Of a stretch of 64,000 nucleotides of DNA, positions 31,305-42,900 are shown in pieces. The notes beneath the pieces were generated by a model, which saw only the letters and a list, made by a program, of their open reading frames with translations, was not told the DNA's origin and did no database searches. Location: contig JAQXIE010000029.1 of NCBI GenBank assembly GCA_029007645.1, forward strand, positions 1-64,000, given 5' to 3'. The stretch comes from Bacteroidales bacterium. Its GTDB lineage: Bacteria; Bacteroidota; Bacteroidia; Bacteroidales; Muribaculaceae. Position 1 is the stretch's first letter. Every line of letters begins with the position of its first letter. Position numbers and translations under genes: made by a program.

Positions 31305-33629
31305 ATGAAAAAAACTCAATTGGCAGTGCTTGCGCTGCTGGGCGCAGCCGTGGTGCCGTCCATGTCGCAAGAATTGAAACTGAGCGCCAACAATATTGAC
31401 GACATTGTCAATGCCATGACGCTTGAGGAAAAAGCCACTCTGCTCGTAGGCGGTAAAAACAAGAATTACACAGGTGAATCAACAACTGTAGGCTACACCG
31501 AGGATCTGGTGGTCGGTGCGGCTGGCGTTACCAAGGCCATACCCCGCCTGGGAATTCCGGCTACCGTTATGGCGGACGGTCCTGCCGGCGTCAGAATCAA
31601 ACCCACTCGCGAAGAAGGCGGCCGCACTTATTATGCCACGGCATTCCCCGTGGGCGTGACGCTCGCCTCGACCTGGAATCCGGCGCTTGTCGAAACCGTG
31701 GGTCAGGGTATGGGTCAGGAAGTCCTGGACTACGGCATCGACGTCCTGCTGGCTCCCGGCCTCAACATCCATCGCTCTCCGCTGTGCGGCCGTAATTTCG
31801 AGTATTTCTCCGAGGATCCCATTGTGTCGGGCAAGATGGCTGCGGCTCTGGTGCGCGGTATACAAAGCAAGGGCGTAGGTACAAGCGTGAAACATTTCGC
31901 TGCCAACAGTCAGGAAACCAACCGTCAGAAGGTCGATGAGATCGTGTCGCAGCGCGCTCTGCGCGAGCTCTATCTCAAGGGCTTTGAAATCGCTGTCAAG
32001 GAGGGTAAGCCCTGGACCGTCATGTCGTCATACAATAAGCTCAACGGGCCGTATACCATGGAGAATTACGAGCTGTTGACCACCATCCTCCGTGACGAAT
32101 GGGGTTATGACGGTATGGTGGTGACCGACTGGATCGGCCCCCGTAACACAGTTGCCCAGGTGCATGCCGGCAACGACATGATGCAGCCCGGTATGGACAA
32201 GCAGACCGAAGATATAATCCAGGCTGTCAAGGAAGGCAAGCTGAGCATGGCCGATGTGGACCGCAATGTGAAGCGCGTGCTGCAATATATCGTGAAGACG
32301 CCCCGCTTCCGTGGATATGTCTTCAGCGAGAATCCCGATATCGCCGCTCATGCCGCAATCACACGCAAGGCCGCCGACGAAGGAATGGTGCTTCTGAAAA
32401 ACGCCAGCCATGCACTTCCGTTGCGCAAGGGCGGAAAGGTGGCTGTGTTCGGTCTTACATCCTACGATTTTATGGCCGGTGGCACCGGTTCCGGACATGT
32501 ATGCCGTCCTTACACGGTCAATGTTGTCCAGGGCCTGGAGAATGCCGGTTTTGAGGTGACTGAGGATCTCAAGGAACTTTACACCACGTGGCTGGCATAT
32601 CAGGAATCCAAGGCTGCCAACGACCGTATCGATTTCGACTGGCGTTGGGGACGCGGATGTTATCCCGAGATGGAATTGAACCAGGTCTGCATCGACAAGC
32701 AGGCCAAGGCTGCCGATGTGGCCGTCATTACCATCGGCCGTCAGGGCGGCGAAGCATGGGATCGCCAGGTTCAGGACGACTTCAATCTTTCTGCGATGGA
32801 ACGCCAGCAGCTCGAGGATATCTGCGCGGCTTTCCATGCCGAAGGCAAGAAGGTCATCGTGGTAATCAATTCCGGCGGCGTTATCGAAACGGACTCCTGG
32901 AAAGCTCTTCCCGATGCCATCCTGCTGGCTTGGCAGCCCGGTCTGGAAGGTGGCAATACCATAGCCGACATCATCTCCGGCAAGGTGAATCCCAGCGGAA
33001 AACTGACGATGACTTTCCCCGTTTCGGTCATGGATCATCCCTCATCGCTCAATTTCCCCACCACGGCCTCAAAGGTTCCGGCCGAACCGGTCAAGGGTAA
33101 GACTCATCGTGGCACTCGCAATGTGGATTACACATTGCATCAGGAAGGCATCAATGTCGGTTACCGTTACTTCGATACGGCCGGCAAGGAAGTGTCATAT
33201 CCCTTCGGTTATGGTCTGAGCTATACCGACTTCACATACAGCCGGCCTACGGTCAAGGCTGTCCCCGGCGGTTTCCGCGCCACAGTGACGGTTACCAATA
33301 CGGGCGATGTGGCCGGCAAGGAAGCCGTGCAGCTTTATGTCACAGCTCCCGACGGAAAACTCGACAAACCTGCTCATGAGCTCAAGGCCTTCGCCAAGAC
33401 CGGTCTGCTGAAACCGGGCCAGAGCGAAACCCTGACATTCGACGTGACCGACTATGACCTGGCGTCGTTCGACGAAGCAACGCAGAATTGGGTGGCCGAC
33501 AAGGGCCGTTACGCAGTGAAATTCGGAGCTTCCGCCCGCGATCTCCGCGCTTCAGGCACGTACGCCATGCCGCGCGAGTTCCGCATGAAAGTTCATGACG
33601 TGTTGCGTCCCAATGTGGGTCTTGAATGA
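31305..33629 (+). CDS. glycoside hydrolase family 3 beta-glucosidase-like
   Basis: LLAPGLNIHRSPLCGRNFEYFSEDP, VKHFAANSQETNR, MVVTDWIG nucleophile region, PFGYGLSYT, FnIII C-terminus. Confidence 0.93.
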   Translation: MKKTQLAVLALLGAAVVPSMSQELKLSANNIDDIVNAMTLEEKATLLVGGKNKNYTGESTTVGYTEDLVVGAAGVTKAIPRLGIPATVMADGPAGVRIKPTREEGGRTYYATAFPVGVTLASTWNPALVETVGQGMGQEVLDYGIDVLLAPGLNIHRSPLCGRNFEYFSEDPIVSGKMAAALVRGIQSKGVGTSVKHFAANSQETNRQKVDEIVSQRALRELYLKGFEIAVKEGKPWTVMSSYNKLNGPYTMENYELLTTILRDEWGYDGMVVTDWIGPRNTVAQVHAGNDMMQPGMDKQTEDIIQAVKEGKLSMADVDRNVKRVLQYIVKTPRFRGYVFSENPDIAAHAAITRKAADEGMVLLKNASHALPLRKGGKVAVFGLTSYDFMAGGTGSGHVCRPYTVNVVQGLENAGFEVTEDLKELYTTWLAYQESKAANDRIDFDWRWGRGCYPEMELNQVCIDKQAKAADVAVITIGRQGGEAWDRQVQDDFNLSAMERQQLEDICAAFHAEGKKVIVVINSGGVIETDSWKALPDAILLAWQPGLEGGNTIADIISGKVNPSGKLTMTFPVSVMDHPSSLNFPTTASKVPAEPVKGKTHRGTRNVDYTLHQEGINVGYRYFDTAGKEVSYPFGYGLSYTDFTYSRPTVKAVPGGFRATVTVTNTGDVAGKEAVQLYVTAPDGKLDKPAHELKAFAKTGLLKPGQSETLTFDVTDYDLASFDEATQNWVADKGRYAVKFGASARDLRASGTYAMPREFRMKVHDVLRPNVGLE

Positions 33630-33691
33630 TAAAAAGCACGCAAATAGTGAAAATTATTGGCTGTTATGGCTGAAAGCTCAAAAAAAAGAGG

Positions 33692-33699
33692 TATATTTG
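33692..33699 (+). promoter_or_regulatory. Putative -7 element (TATATTTG) upstream of secDF
   Basis: GGTATATTTGCAGG; consistent with other -7 boxes in the window. Confidence 0.5.
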
Positions 33700-33820
33700 C
33701 AGGCTGAAAAAGACTCCGTACATGGAAAAGGGCCAGGGCACACTGTGCCCTGACCCGCTGATATGTATTGGAAGCAGCACCATGAAACGAAAAATATAAA
33801 TACAAAATAACCAACTAAAA

Positions 33821-36796
33821 ATGCAGAACAAAGGGTTTATAAGCACCATTGCTATTCTGTTGGTTCTGATATGCGGTTTCTACCTCAGCTTTTCCATAGT
33901 GACAAGCAAATACGAGAAGAAAGCCAAGGAGTATGCAGCCGCAATGTCAAAGACCAACGACGAGACAAGCGATGCCTACAAGCAAAGCCTGAAACAATTC
34001 AACGACTCCATCGACAAGGAGAAGGTGTACCTGGGTTATACTTACAGCCAGGTGCGCAAGATGGAGGTCGGTATGGGCCTCGACCTCAAGGGAGGTATGA
34101 ATGTGGTCCTGGAGATTTCCGTTCCCGACATTCTCCGTCAGTACGCCAGCGGTACAGCTCAGCTGAACCAGATCAATGCGGCCATCAAGAAGGCCGAGGA
34201 TGCCGGCGCCAAGAGCAGTGAAAAGGACTTTATCAACAAAGTGGCCGAAAATATTCAGCCCGGCGCTATGGCCGGTCTCTTCGTCCGCGAGGGCGAGTAC
34301 CTCGGTAAGCTCAAGAGCGGTGCTTCCAACCAGGAAGTTGTCAACGCTCTCAACCAGCAGATCGAGTCGCAGGTCGATGCCGCTTTCAATATCTTCCGTA
34401 CACGTATCGACCAGTTCGGTGTGGTTTCTCCCAATATCCAGAAACTCCAGGACAAGAACGGTCAGGTGCTTCTCGAACTCCCCGGTGTCAAGGAACCCGA
34501 ACGTGTTACCGAACTTCTCAAATCAAGCGCCAACCTTGAGTTCTTCGAAGTCTACAACTACAATGAGATTCAGAACGAACTGGCCAATCTGGCGCAGCAG
34601 ATCCAGACTCAGGACACAGTCAACCATCTGAATCTGTTCGCTCTGCTCGGCGGCGCCCAGCGTTCCGGCAGCCCCGTTGTCGGCATGGTTATGCCCGGCA
34701 ACAAGAACCTGGTGGATTCGCTGGTCAATACCGATCTGGCCAAGAAAATCCTTCCAGCCGACCTGACCCTGATGTGGAGCGTCAAGCCCACCGAGATTCC
34801 CGTATATGACAGCAAGGGCGAAATCGTCAAGAAGTCGGATGGCACAAACCAGACCACTCCATACTGGGAGCTTGTGGCTCTGAAGGGTGACGCCGTTCTC
34901 GAAGGTGACGCCGTGACTTCGGCTTCCTCCGACTACGACAACATGCAGGGCAACATGGTCAACATGAAGATGAACGACCGCGGTGCCAAAGAGTGGGCAA
35001 CCGTTACCCGCAACAACCTGGGACGTTCCATCGCCATCGTTCTTGACAACAACGTTTACTCGTTCCCTAATGTCAACAGCGAAATCACAGGTGGAAGTTC
35101 GCAGATCACCGGAAACTTTACTCCCGAAGAGGCCAACGACCTCGCCAATGTGCTCAAGAGCGGCAAGATGTCGGCCAAGGTCGAGGTTGTCAGCAACAAT
35201 GTTATCGGCCCGAGCCTCGGTGCAGAGGCCATCCAGATGGGTTTCATTTCGTTTATCGTGGCCATCTTCCTGCTGATGATCCTGATGATTGCCTACTACG
35301 GCTGGATTCCCGGTCTGGTGGCTAACGTCGGTCTGATACTCAACCTCTACTTTACTCTCGGTATCCTCGCCTCGCTGCAGGCTGTGCTGACGCTGTCCGG
35401 TATCGCCGGTATCGTCCTCGCCCTCGGTATGGCTGTCGACGCCAATGTGCTTATCTTCGAACGCACCAAGGAGGAACTCAAGAACGGCAAGAAATTGCGT
35501 CAGGCCATCCACGAAGGATACTCCAACGCATTCTCGGCTATCTTCGACTCCAACCTTACTTCGGTCATCACCGGTGTCATTCTGCTTATCTTCGGTTCGG
35601 GCCCCATCAAGGGATTCGCCACCACACTGATCATCGGTCTGGTCTGCTCCTTCTTTACCGCAGTGTTCCTGACCCGTATCGCCTTTGACCTGATCACCAA
35701 GAACGGCCGCAACCAGGGCATGACATTCACGACTGCCATGAGCCGCAACTTCCTGACCAATCCCAAGATCAATTTCATGGGTCAGTGGAAAACGGCTTCC
35801 GTAGTCTGGATTCTGCTCATCGTTGTCGGTATCGCTTCGCTCGCTATCCGCGGAATGAACCAGGGTATCGACTTCTCCGGTGGCCGTAACTATATCGTAC
35901 AGTTCGACAAGGACGTGGACCGTGCTAAGGTTCAGGAGAATCTTACTCAGCTCTTCCAGCAGAAAGCCAACGACCCGACCGTTTCCGTTCAGGTTATCAA
36001 TATCGACAACCCCTCCAAGCTGCGTATCAGCACCAACTACAAGATCGCACAGGAGAGCGAGAATATAGAAGCTGAGATCGCCGACATCATGTACGAAGGT
36101 CTCAAAGATGAACTTACCGTTGGTGGCAAGATCTTGGATCGCAATGCTTTTGCAATTGCCGACGAAAGCCACGGTATCATCTCCAGCCAGAAGGTTGGTC
36201 CTTCGGTGGCCGACGACATGAAGCGCGACGCCTATTGGGCTGTCGGAATTGCGCTGGTATGTATGTTCCTGTACATCCTGCTCCGCTTCCGCAATGTAGC
36301 CTTCTCCATCGGTGCCCTCAGTGCCGTTGCCCTCACCACATTCCTCATCATCGGTTTCTATTCAATCTGCTGGGGATTCCTTCCCTTCTCAATGGAGATT
36401 GATCAGAGCTTTATCGCTGCCGTGCTGACCATCATCGGTTATCAGATCAACGATACCGTGGTTGTGTTCGACCGTGTCCGCGAGATGATGAAGATCTATC
36501 CCAAGGAGGATCGTTACAAGACTTTCAACAAGTCGCTCAACCAGACCTTGAGCCGTACCGTCATGACGTCGTTCTCGACGCTGCTGGTGCTCCTCTGCAT
36601 CTTCTTCCTGGGTGGTGATACAATCCGTTCGTTCACATTCGCAATGATCTTCGGTGTCGTAGTCGGTACATTCTGCTCGCTCTACTGCGCCGCTCCCATC
36701 GCATACAATGTGATGAAGTCCTTAGGCAAGAAGAAAAACGTTACAGCCGATGCCGATGGCAAGCCTGCACTGCAGGGCAACCGCCGCTTCAAATAA
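33821..36796 (+). CDS. secDF: protein translocase SecDF fusion
   Basis: GMGLDLKGGMNVVLE, GFISFIVAIFLLMILMIAYYGWIPG, GMAVDANVLIFERTKEEL, GYQINDTVVVFDRVRE. Confidence 0.96.
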   Translation: MQNKGFISTIAILLVLICGFYLSFSIVTSKYEKKAKEYAAAMSKTNDETSDAYKQSLKQFNDSIDKEKVYLGYTYSQVRKMEVGMGLDLKGGMNVVLEISVPDILRQYASGTAQLNQINAAIKKAEDAGAKSSEKDFINKVAENIQPGAMAGLFVREGEYLGKLKSGASNQEVVNALNQQIESQVDAAFNIFRTRIDQFGVVSPNIQKLQDKNGQVLLELPGVKEPERVTELLKSSANLEFFEVYNYNEIQNELANLAQQIQTQDTVNHLNLFALLGGAQRSGSPVVGMVMPGNKNLVDSLVNTDLAKKILPADLTLMWSVKPTEIPVYDSKGEIVKKSDGTNQTTPYWELVALKGDAVLEGDAVTSASSDYDNMQGNMVNMKMNDRGAKEWATVTRNNLGRSIAIVLDNNVYSFPNVNSEITGGSSQITGNFTPEEANDLANVLKSGKMSAKVEVVSNNVIGPSLGAEAIQMGFISFIVAIFLLMILMIAYYGWIPGLVANVGLILNLYFTLGILASLQAVLTLSGIAGIVLALGMAVDANVLIFERTKEELKNGKKLRQAIHEGYSNAFSAIFDSNLTSVITGVILLIFGSGPIKGFATTLIIGLVCSFFTAVFLTRIAFDLITKNGRNQGMTFTTAMSRNFLTNPKINFMGQWKTASVVWILLIVVGIASLAIRGMNQGIDFSGGRNYIVQFDKDVDRAKVQENLTQLFQQKANDPTVSVQVINIDNPSKLRISTNYKIAQESENIEAEIADIMYEGLKDELTVGGKILDRNAFAIADESHGIISSQKVGPSVADDMKRDAYWAVGIALVCMFLYILLRFRNVAFSIGALSAVALTTFLIIGFYSICWGFLPFSMEIDQSFIAAVLTIIGYQINDTVVVFDRVREMMKIYPKEDRYKTFNKSLNQTLSRTVMTSFSTLLVLLCIFFLGGDTIRSFTFAMIFGVVVGTFCSLYCAAPIAYNVMKSLGKKKNVTADADGKPALQGNRRFK

Positions 36797-36941
36797 GCTA
36801 CTTGCCGGACAAAACCCCAAGCAAACTTGATGTCGGCTTCCAGCCGACCACCAATAAAAAAAGCGATGACCATTCCGATGGCCGTCGCTTTTTCTTTCTC
36901 AATTAATTTTGCCACTGCTCCGTCTCTTTACGTTTGCTTGT

Positions 36942-38048
36942 TTATATAAAATGGAGGGATTCGCACAGGGCTTCGCGTACGTCAGGTAGTGCCAGCCGGT
37001 GTGCAAAATCATTCATCTCGAGGCATTGCTGGCGTGTCAGGTCGCTGGTGCGCGTGCTGTAGGGATGCAGCGAGATGATCAGTAGGCGTCCCTGGGCGCA
37101 CAGCTCGAAATTGCGTCCTGTCGGCTTGCCCCGCTCCGAGAAGCCCTCCCATTGGATTTTGATGGCGCATGCGCCGCATTCCAGCCCCCGGTCGAGCACG
37201 GCTTTCTCCTTGGCACTGATGAAAGCCGATGTCAGCACACCGCGGCTGCGCATAGTTTCATCCCATGTCGCGTACCAGCGGCGTCGTTCCTGATCCGTGT
37301 AGCGGCGGCTTACCACGACAGGAGATACGACCGGATTCTGAAGCAACGTGAAATTGCCGTAAAGCTCGATCCTGACACCCTCGATCTCCACGCCCCGCAC
37401 GTTGCGAAAGAACTCCGGGTGCTCCCTGCGGATTACCGCCCGGACCGGATTCTGCCGCACATAATTGACAAAAGCCTCCTTTTGGCCGGTGCGGTACACA
37501 ATCCTGTCATTGAAGCCGGGAGTGAAGAATCGGGACTCCCCGTTGATCGAGGGGTAAGCGAGATTGCAGTCCTTCAATTTTAATCGGCATTTTTGTTTCC
37601 ATGTGCCGATGATTTCGCCCAAGGATTGCCGTCCCTCTTCGCGGACGAAGATGACGAAATGCGCATGATCCGGCATGATGACCCGTTCCAGAATGAGTAT
37701 ATGCGGGAAGAAAGTCCTGAGATTGATAATTTCATAATCGACAACTTCCCCGTATGGCGTCAACTCGACCCGGGCTGACTGTATCCCGCCGGCAGGGCTG
37801 CAGCCAGCAATGCTGCCGGGTGCGGTGCATCCAGGTGCGGTGCTGCCGGGTGCGGTGCTGCCGGGTGCCGGGTGGTTATGTTGGCCTTGAATGTAGCTGA
37901 GGCGGGGCATTCCCTTTTCGGCAGTGACAGTGATCATGTAGATGCAGCGGGAGCGATAATCATGCCAGAGGGCGCGTTCGCGGCAGTCAGGCTTCTTGCG
38001 CTGCAAGTAATCGAATTCTCCGGGGCGCAGTGGGGCAAAGTCAGTCAT
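36942..38048 (-). CDS. REP-associated tyrosine (Y1, HUH) transposase-like protein with C-terminal SLOG/DprA-like domain
   Basis: MPDHAHFVIFV (HUH HxH), Tyr in FVNYVRQNPVRAVI; C-terminal SAKEKAVLDRGLECGACAIKIQWEGFSERGKPTGRNFELCAQGRLLIIS. Confidence 0.8.
   Translation of the reverse strand: MTDFAPLRPGEFDYLQRKKPDCRERALWHDYRSRCIYMITVTAEKGMPRLSYIQGQHNHPAPGSTAPGSTAPGCTAPGSIAGCSPAGGIQSARVELTPYGEVVDYEIINLRTFFPHILILERVIMPDHAHFVIFVREEGRQSLGEIIGTWKQKCRLKLKDCNLAYPSINGESRFFTPGFNDRIVYRTGQKEAFVNYVRQNPVRAVIRREHPEFFRNVRGVEIEGVRIELYGNFTLLQNPVVSPVVVSRRYTDQERRRWYATWDETMRSRGVLTSAFISAKEKAVLDRGLECGACAIKIQWEGFSERGKPTGRNFELCAQGRLLIISLHPYSTRTSDLTRQQCLEMNDFAHRLALPDVREALCESLHFI
37811..37871 (-). repeat. In-frame 15-bp tandem repeat inside the transposase CDS
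   Basis: Four copies of TGCTGCCGGGTGCGG-like units encoding APGST-APGST-APGCT-APGSI. Confidence 0.85.
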
Positions 38049-38064
38049 GGCAAGGTCTCTTCAG

Positions 38065-38208
38065 GCTCGCCTCCAGGCTTCCCAACTCAACGCCGTCCGG
38101 TTGGGATGGCTGGCTTGGTCCGGACAGCAGCCTCGCCGGCCGTGCTCGGGCCGGGCTGGGATGACTGCTTGGTCCGGACGGCGTTGAGTTGGGAGCCGGC
38201 AGGCGAGC
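38065..38208. repeat. REP/REPIN-like inverted repeat directly upstream of the Y1 transposase
   Basis: Arm 38065-38098 GCTCGCCTCCAGGCTTCCCAACTCAACGCCGTCC is the near reverse complement of 38176-38208 GGACGGCGTTGAGTTGGGAGCCGGCAGGCGAGC; inner direct repeats GGGATGG(C)TGGCTTGGTCCGGAC. Confidence 0.85.
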
Positions 38209-38250
38209 GGGGTTAGTAGCTGCAAAGTTAGCATAATAGGACTGCTTTGC

Positions 38251-38280
38251 AAAAAAAAAGGCCTGCGTAAGCAGGCCTTT
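38251..38280 (-). terminator. Rho-independent terminator of gap
   Basis: Minus strand AAAGGCCTGCTTACGCAGGCCTTTTTTTTT. Confidence 0.88.
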
Positions 38281-38304
38281 GGTGTGGCTAAGCCGGATGG
38301 CTTA

Positions 38305-39363
<1,059 letters not shown>

Positions 39364-39566
39364 TCAGCTTGGATATGTCCTAAGTCTTGCCTTACTCTGT
39401 TACAATGCGCTGGTTATGACATTGTTCGGTTTTAGATTGCAAAATTAAGAAATTTTTCCGTATTTTGCACATATTTCAAGGCTTTTTATAACGGCTTAAC
39501 CAATTATTTTGGCTATTGCCGCCTATAATTGCCATTTGGCCGATAAATATTCAAAAAAATTATATT

Positions 39567-39971
39567 ATGGGAAAGTTTATACAGGATTTCAAGGCTTTCG
39601 CCCTGAAGGGCAACGTGATAGACATGGCTGTCGGTGTGATCATCGGCGGCGCGTTCGGCAAGATCGTCAGTTCGCTGGTCGATGATATCCTGATGCCGGT
39701 GATCGGTCTGGCCACAGGCGGCATCGACTTCAAGAACCTCAGCTATGTGATGACCGAAGGAGGCGCGACCATCAACTACGGCATGTTCCTGCAGAACATC
39801 GTCGACTTCCTGATCATCGCGTTCAGCATCTTCGTGGCTCTGCGCTACACTATGAAATTAATGCACAAGGAGGCTAAGGAAGAGGCTGCTCCCGCTCCCG
39901 CTCCGGAACCCACGGCCGAGGAGAAGCTGCTGACCGAGATCCGCGATCTTCTCAAGGAGCAGAAGAAATGA
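39567..39971 (+). CDS. mscL: large-conductance mechanosensitive channel
   Basis: [44 protein letters not shown]; start moved from 39516 to ATG 39567. Confidence 0.95.
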   Translation: MGKFIQDFKAFALKGNVIDMAVGVIIGGAFGKIVSSLVDDILMPVIGLATGGIDFKNLSYVMTEGGATINYGMFLQNIVDFLIIAFSIFVALRYTMKLMHKEAKEEAAPAPAPEPTAEEKLLTEIRDLLKEQKK

Positions 39972-39975
39972 TGCC

Positions 39976-42900
39976 TCAATCCTGGGCCAGGATGTCGTTA
40001 AAGATCTCCAGAGCGCGGGAAATCATGTTTACTTTGTTGAAAATCAGCAGCTGATATTTGTCGGTCTGCTTGAATTGAACGTCATTCGGATGCCGGGCTG
40101 TCCAGGCGAGTATTCGCCCGAAGGCCCGGCTCTGATAATATGCCTTGTTCTCGGCGCCTACGAAGTAGGTGCGCATCTGGTCGTTCTTAAGCACGATGCG
40201 CTCTATGCCCAGCTGGCGCGCCGCCAGTCGCATTGGCACCACCTTGATGAGCTCCTCGGTGACCTGGGGGATTTCGCCGAAACGGTCGCGCAGTTCGCTG
40301 CGGAACTCTTCGATCTGCGCGGGGCGCTCCATGGCGTCGAGCTGGCGGTAGAGTGTGATGCGCTCGTTCTCCTGCGGTACGTATTCCTGCGGAATGCGGA
40401 GCTCGAGGTCGCTCTCCACGGTCACGTCGGCGACGAAGTTCTCCTCCTCGCCTTTGGTGCTGTCGGTCACATCCTCGAAGGCATCGCCGAATTCCTCCGT
40501 CTTAAGTTCGGTGACCGACTCGCGGAGTATCTGCTGGTACGCTTCGTAGCCCAGATCGGCGATGAATCCGCTTTGCTCGGCTCCGAGTAGGTTGCCGGCT
40601 CCGCGGATATCCAGATCCTGCATGGCTATGTGAATGCCGCTGCCCAGATCGGAGAACGACTCGATGGCCTGCAGTCGTCTCCGCGCTATGGGAGTGAGCT
40701 GCGCGCCCTGAGGTACCATCATGTAGCAGAACGCCTTGCGCGAGCTCCGGCCCACGCGGCCGCGGAGCTGATGCAGCTCGCTCAGTCCGAACATATGGGC
40801 ATTGTTGACAATTATGGTGTTGACATTGGGCATGTCGACACCGTTCTCTATGATCGTCGTGCTCAGCAGCACGTCGTAGTCCTGATTGGCGAAGTCCAGA
40901 ATGGCCTGTTCCACCCGCTCGGGCGGCATCTGACCGTGAGCAGTGACCACCCGTACACCGGGAACGAGCCGCAGCAGCTTGTTTTCAAGCTCGGTCAGAT
41001 TCTCGATACGGCTCGTCACCACGAATACCTGGCCGTTGCGGCTCAGCTCGAAATTCACGGCTTCCTGCAGCGTGTCGTCGTTCAGCTGGGCCACTGTGGT
41101 CATGATGGGCTGGCGGTTGGCCGGCGGCGTGTTGAGCGAACTCAGATCGCGGGCGCCCATCAACGAGAACTGCAGCGTGCGCGGTATCGGCGTGGCGCTC
41201 ATGGTCAGCGTGTCGACGTTGGTCTTGAGTTGCTTCAGCTTTTCCTTCACGGCAACGCCGAACTTCTGTTCCTCGTCCACGATCAGCAGTCCGAGGTCCT
41301 TGAATTGCACCTGCTTGCCGATAATTTTGTGGGTGCCTATCAATATGTCGACCTTACCGGCTTTCAGGTCTTCGAGAATCCGGCGCACCTCCTTGGGTTT
41401 CTTGGCGCGGCTCAGGAACTCGACGCGGACGGGGAAGTCCTTCAGTCGGTCGGCGAAGGTGTGGTAATGTTGCATGGCCAGCACGGTAGTGGGTACCAGC
41501 ACGGCAGTCTGCTTGTTGTCGGCGGCGGCCTTGAAGGCGGCTCGGATGGCGATTTCGGTTTTGCCGAAACCCACATCGCCGCAAACCAGCCGGTCCATGG
41601 GCCGGGGCGATTCCATGTCGCTCTTGACGGCGGCCACGGCCTTGACCTGGTCGGGCGTGTCCTCGAAAGCGAACGAGGCCTCGAGTTCCTGCTGCATGTA
41701 CGTGTCGGGCGAGAAGGCGAAACCTGCCTCCTTGCGGCGCGCGGCATAGAGCCGGATCAGGTCGCGCGCCATGTCCTTCATCTTGGCCTTGGTGCGTTCC
41801 TTGAGCCGTTGCCAAGCCCCCGATCCAAGCTTGCTGACCTTGGGCGCGGCTCCTTCCTGTCCGCGGTATTTCGACAATTTATGCAGCGCGTGTATCGACA
41901 CAAGCACCATGTCGCCGCCCTGGAAATAAAGTTTTATCATTTCCTGCGGACGTCCGTTGGTGTCGGTCTTGACCAGGCCTCCGAATTTGGCGATGCCGTG
42001 GTCGATATGCACTATGTAGTCGCCGATTTCTATCTGGTTCAGCTCCTTGAGCGACATAGCCATCCGTCCGCCGCGAGCCTTGTCGCTGTGCAGGGTGTAG
42101 TTGTGGAAGCGGTCGAATATCTGATGGTCGGTGAAATAGCAGGCTTTCCCGTCGTTGTCGATGAAGCCTTCGTGGATGGTCGGTTCGACGGGCGTGAATG
42201 TTATCTTGTCGCCGCGGTCTTCGAAGATGTCTTTCAGACGCTCAGCTTGGCGCGGCGAGTCGCTGAGCACGAACAGGCGGTATCCCTTGTCGATGAAGCC
42301 GGTGAAACTGCCGGCTATCAGTTCGAAATTTTTATGATAAAGAGTCTGCGGCGACGTGTTGAATTCGATTCGGGCGTCGTAGTCGGCCGTAGACTTTTCC
42401 TTAGCGGCTGTCCAACGGATGATGCGCATGGCGGCAAATCGGGCGGCGAATTCCTCGGGATTTACCACGCGGCTCAGGCTGTCGGTCTCACCCTCGCCGG
42501 CGATCAGCGCGGATTCGGAGTATTGTTCGTTGGCGATGGCGCTGATGCGCGATGTCACGTATTCCGGATCCTGGCAGAGCAGGGGGGTGTCGTCGGCTAT
42601 GACGTCGAGCAGGCTGACTCCGCCCGTCGCGTCGGAGGCGTTCGCGCCGATCACGGTAGCCTCGGTCACCTTGGAATCGCTCAGCTGGGTCTCGACGTCG
42701 AATGTGCGGATGGTATCGATTTCGTCATCGAACATATCCACGCGGTAGGGCATGTCGTGGCTGTAGCTGTAGATGTCCAGAATGCTGCCGCGCACGGCAA
42801 ACTGTCCCGGCTCGTAGACATAATCCACCTTGTTGAATCCGAGGTCGATCAGCTTCTGACGCAGGTCGCCGAGCAGAATCCGTTGGCCCGGTTTGAGCCG

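Noticed and set aside
34523-36172. 549-aa minus-strand ORF opposite secDF
   Set aside because: Antisense shadow ORF with low-complexity His/Asp-rich composition.
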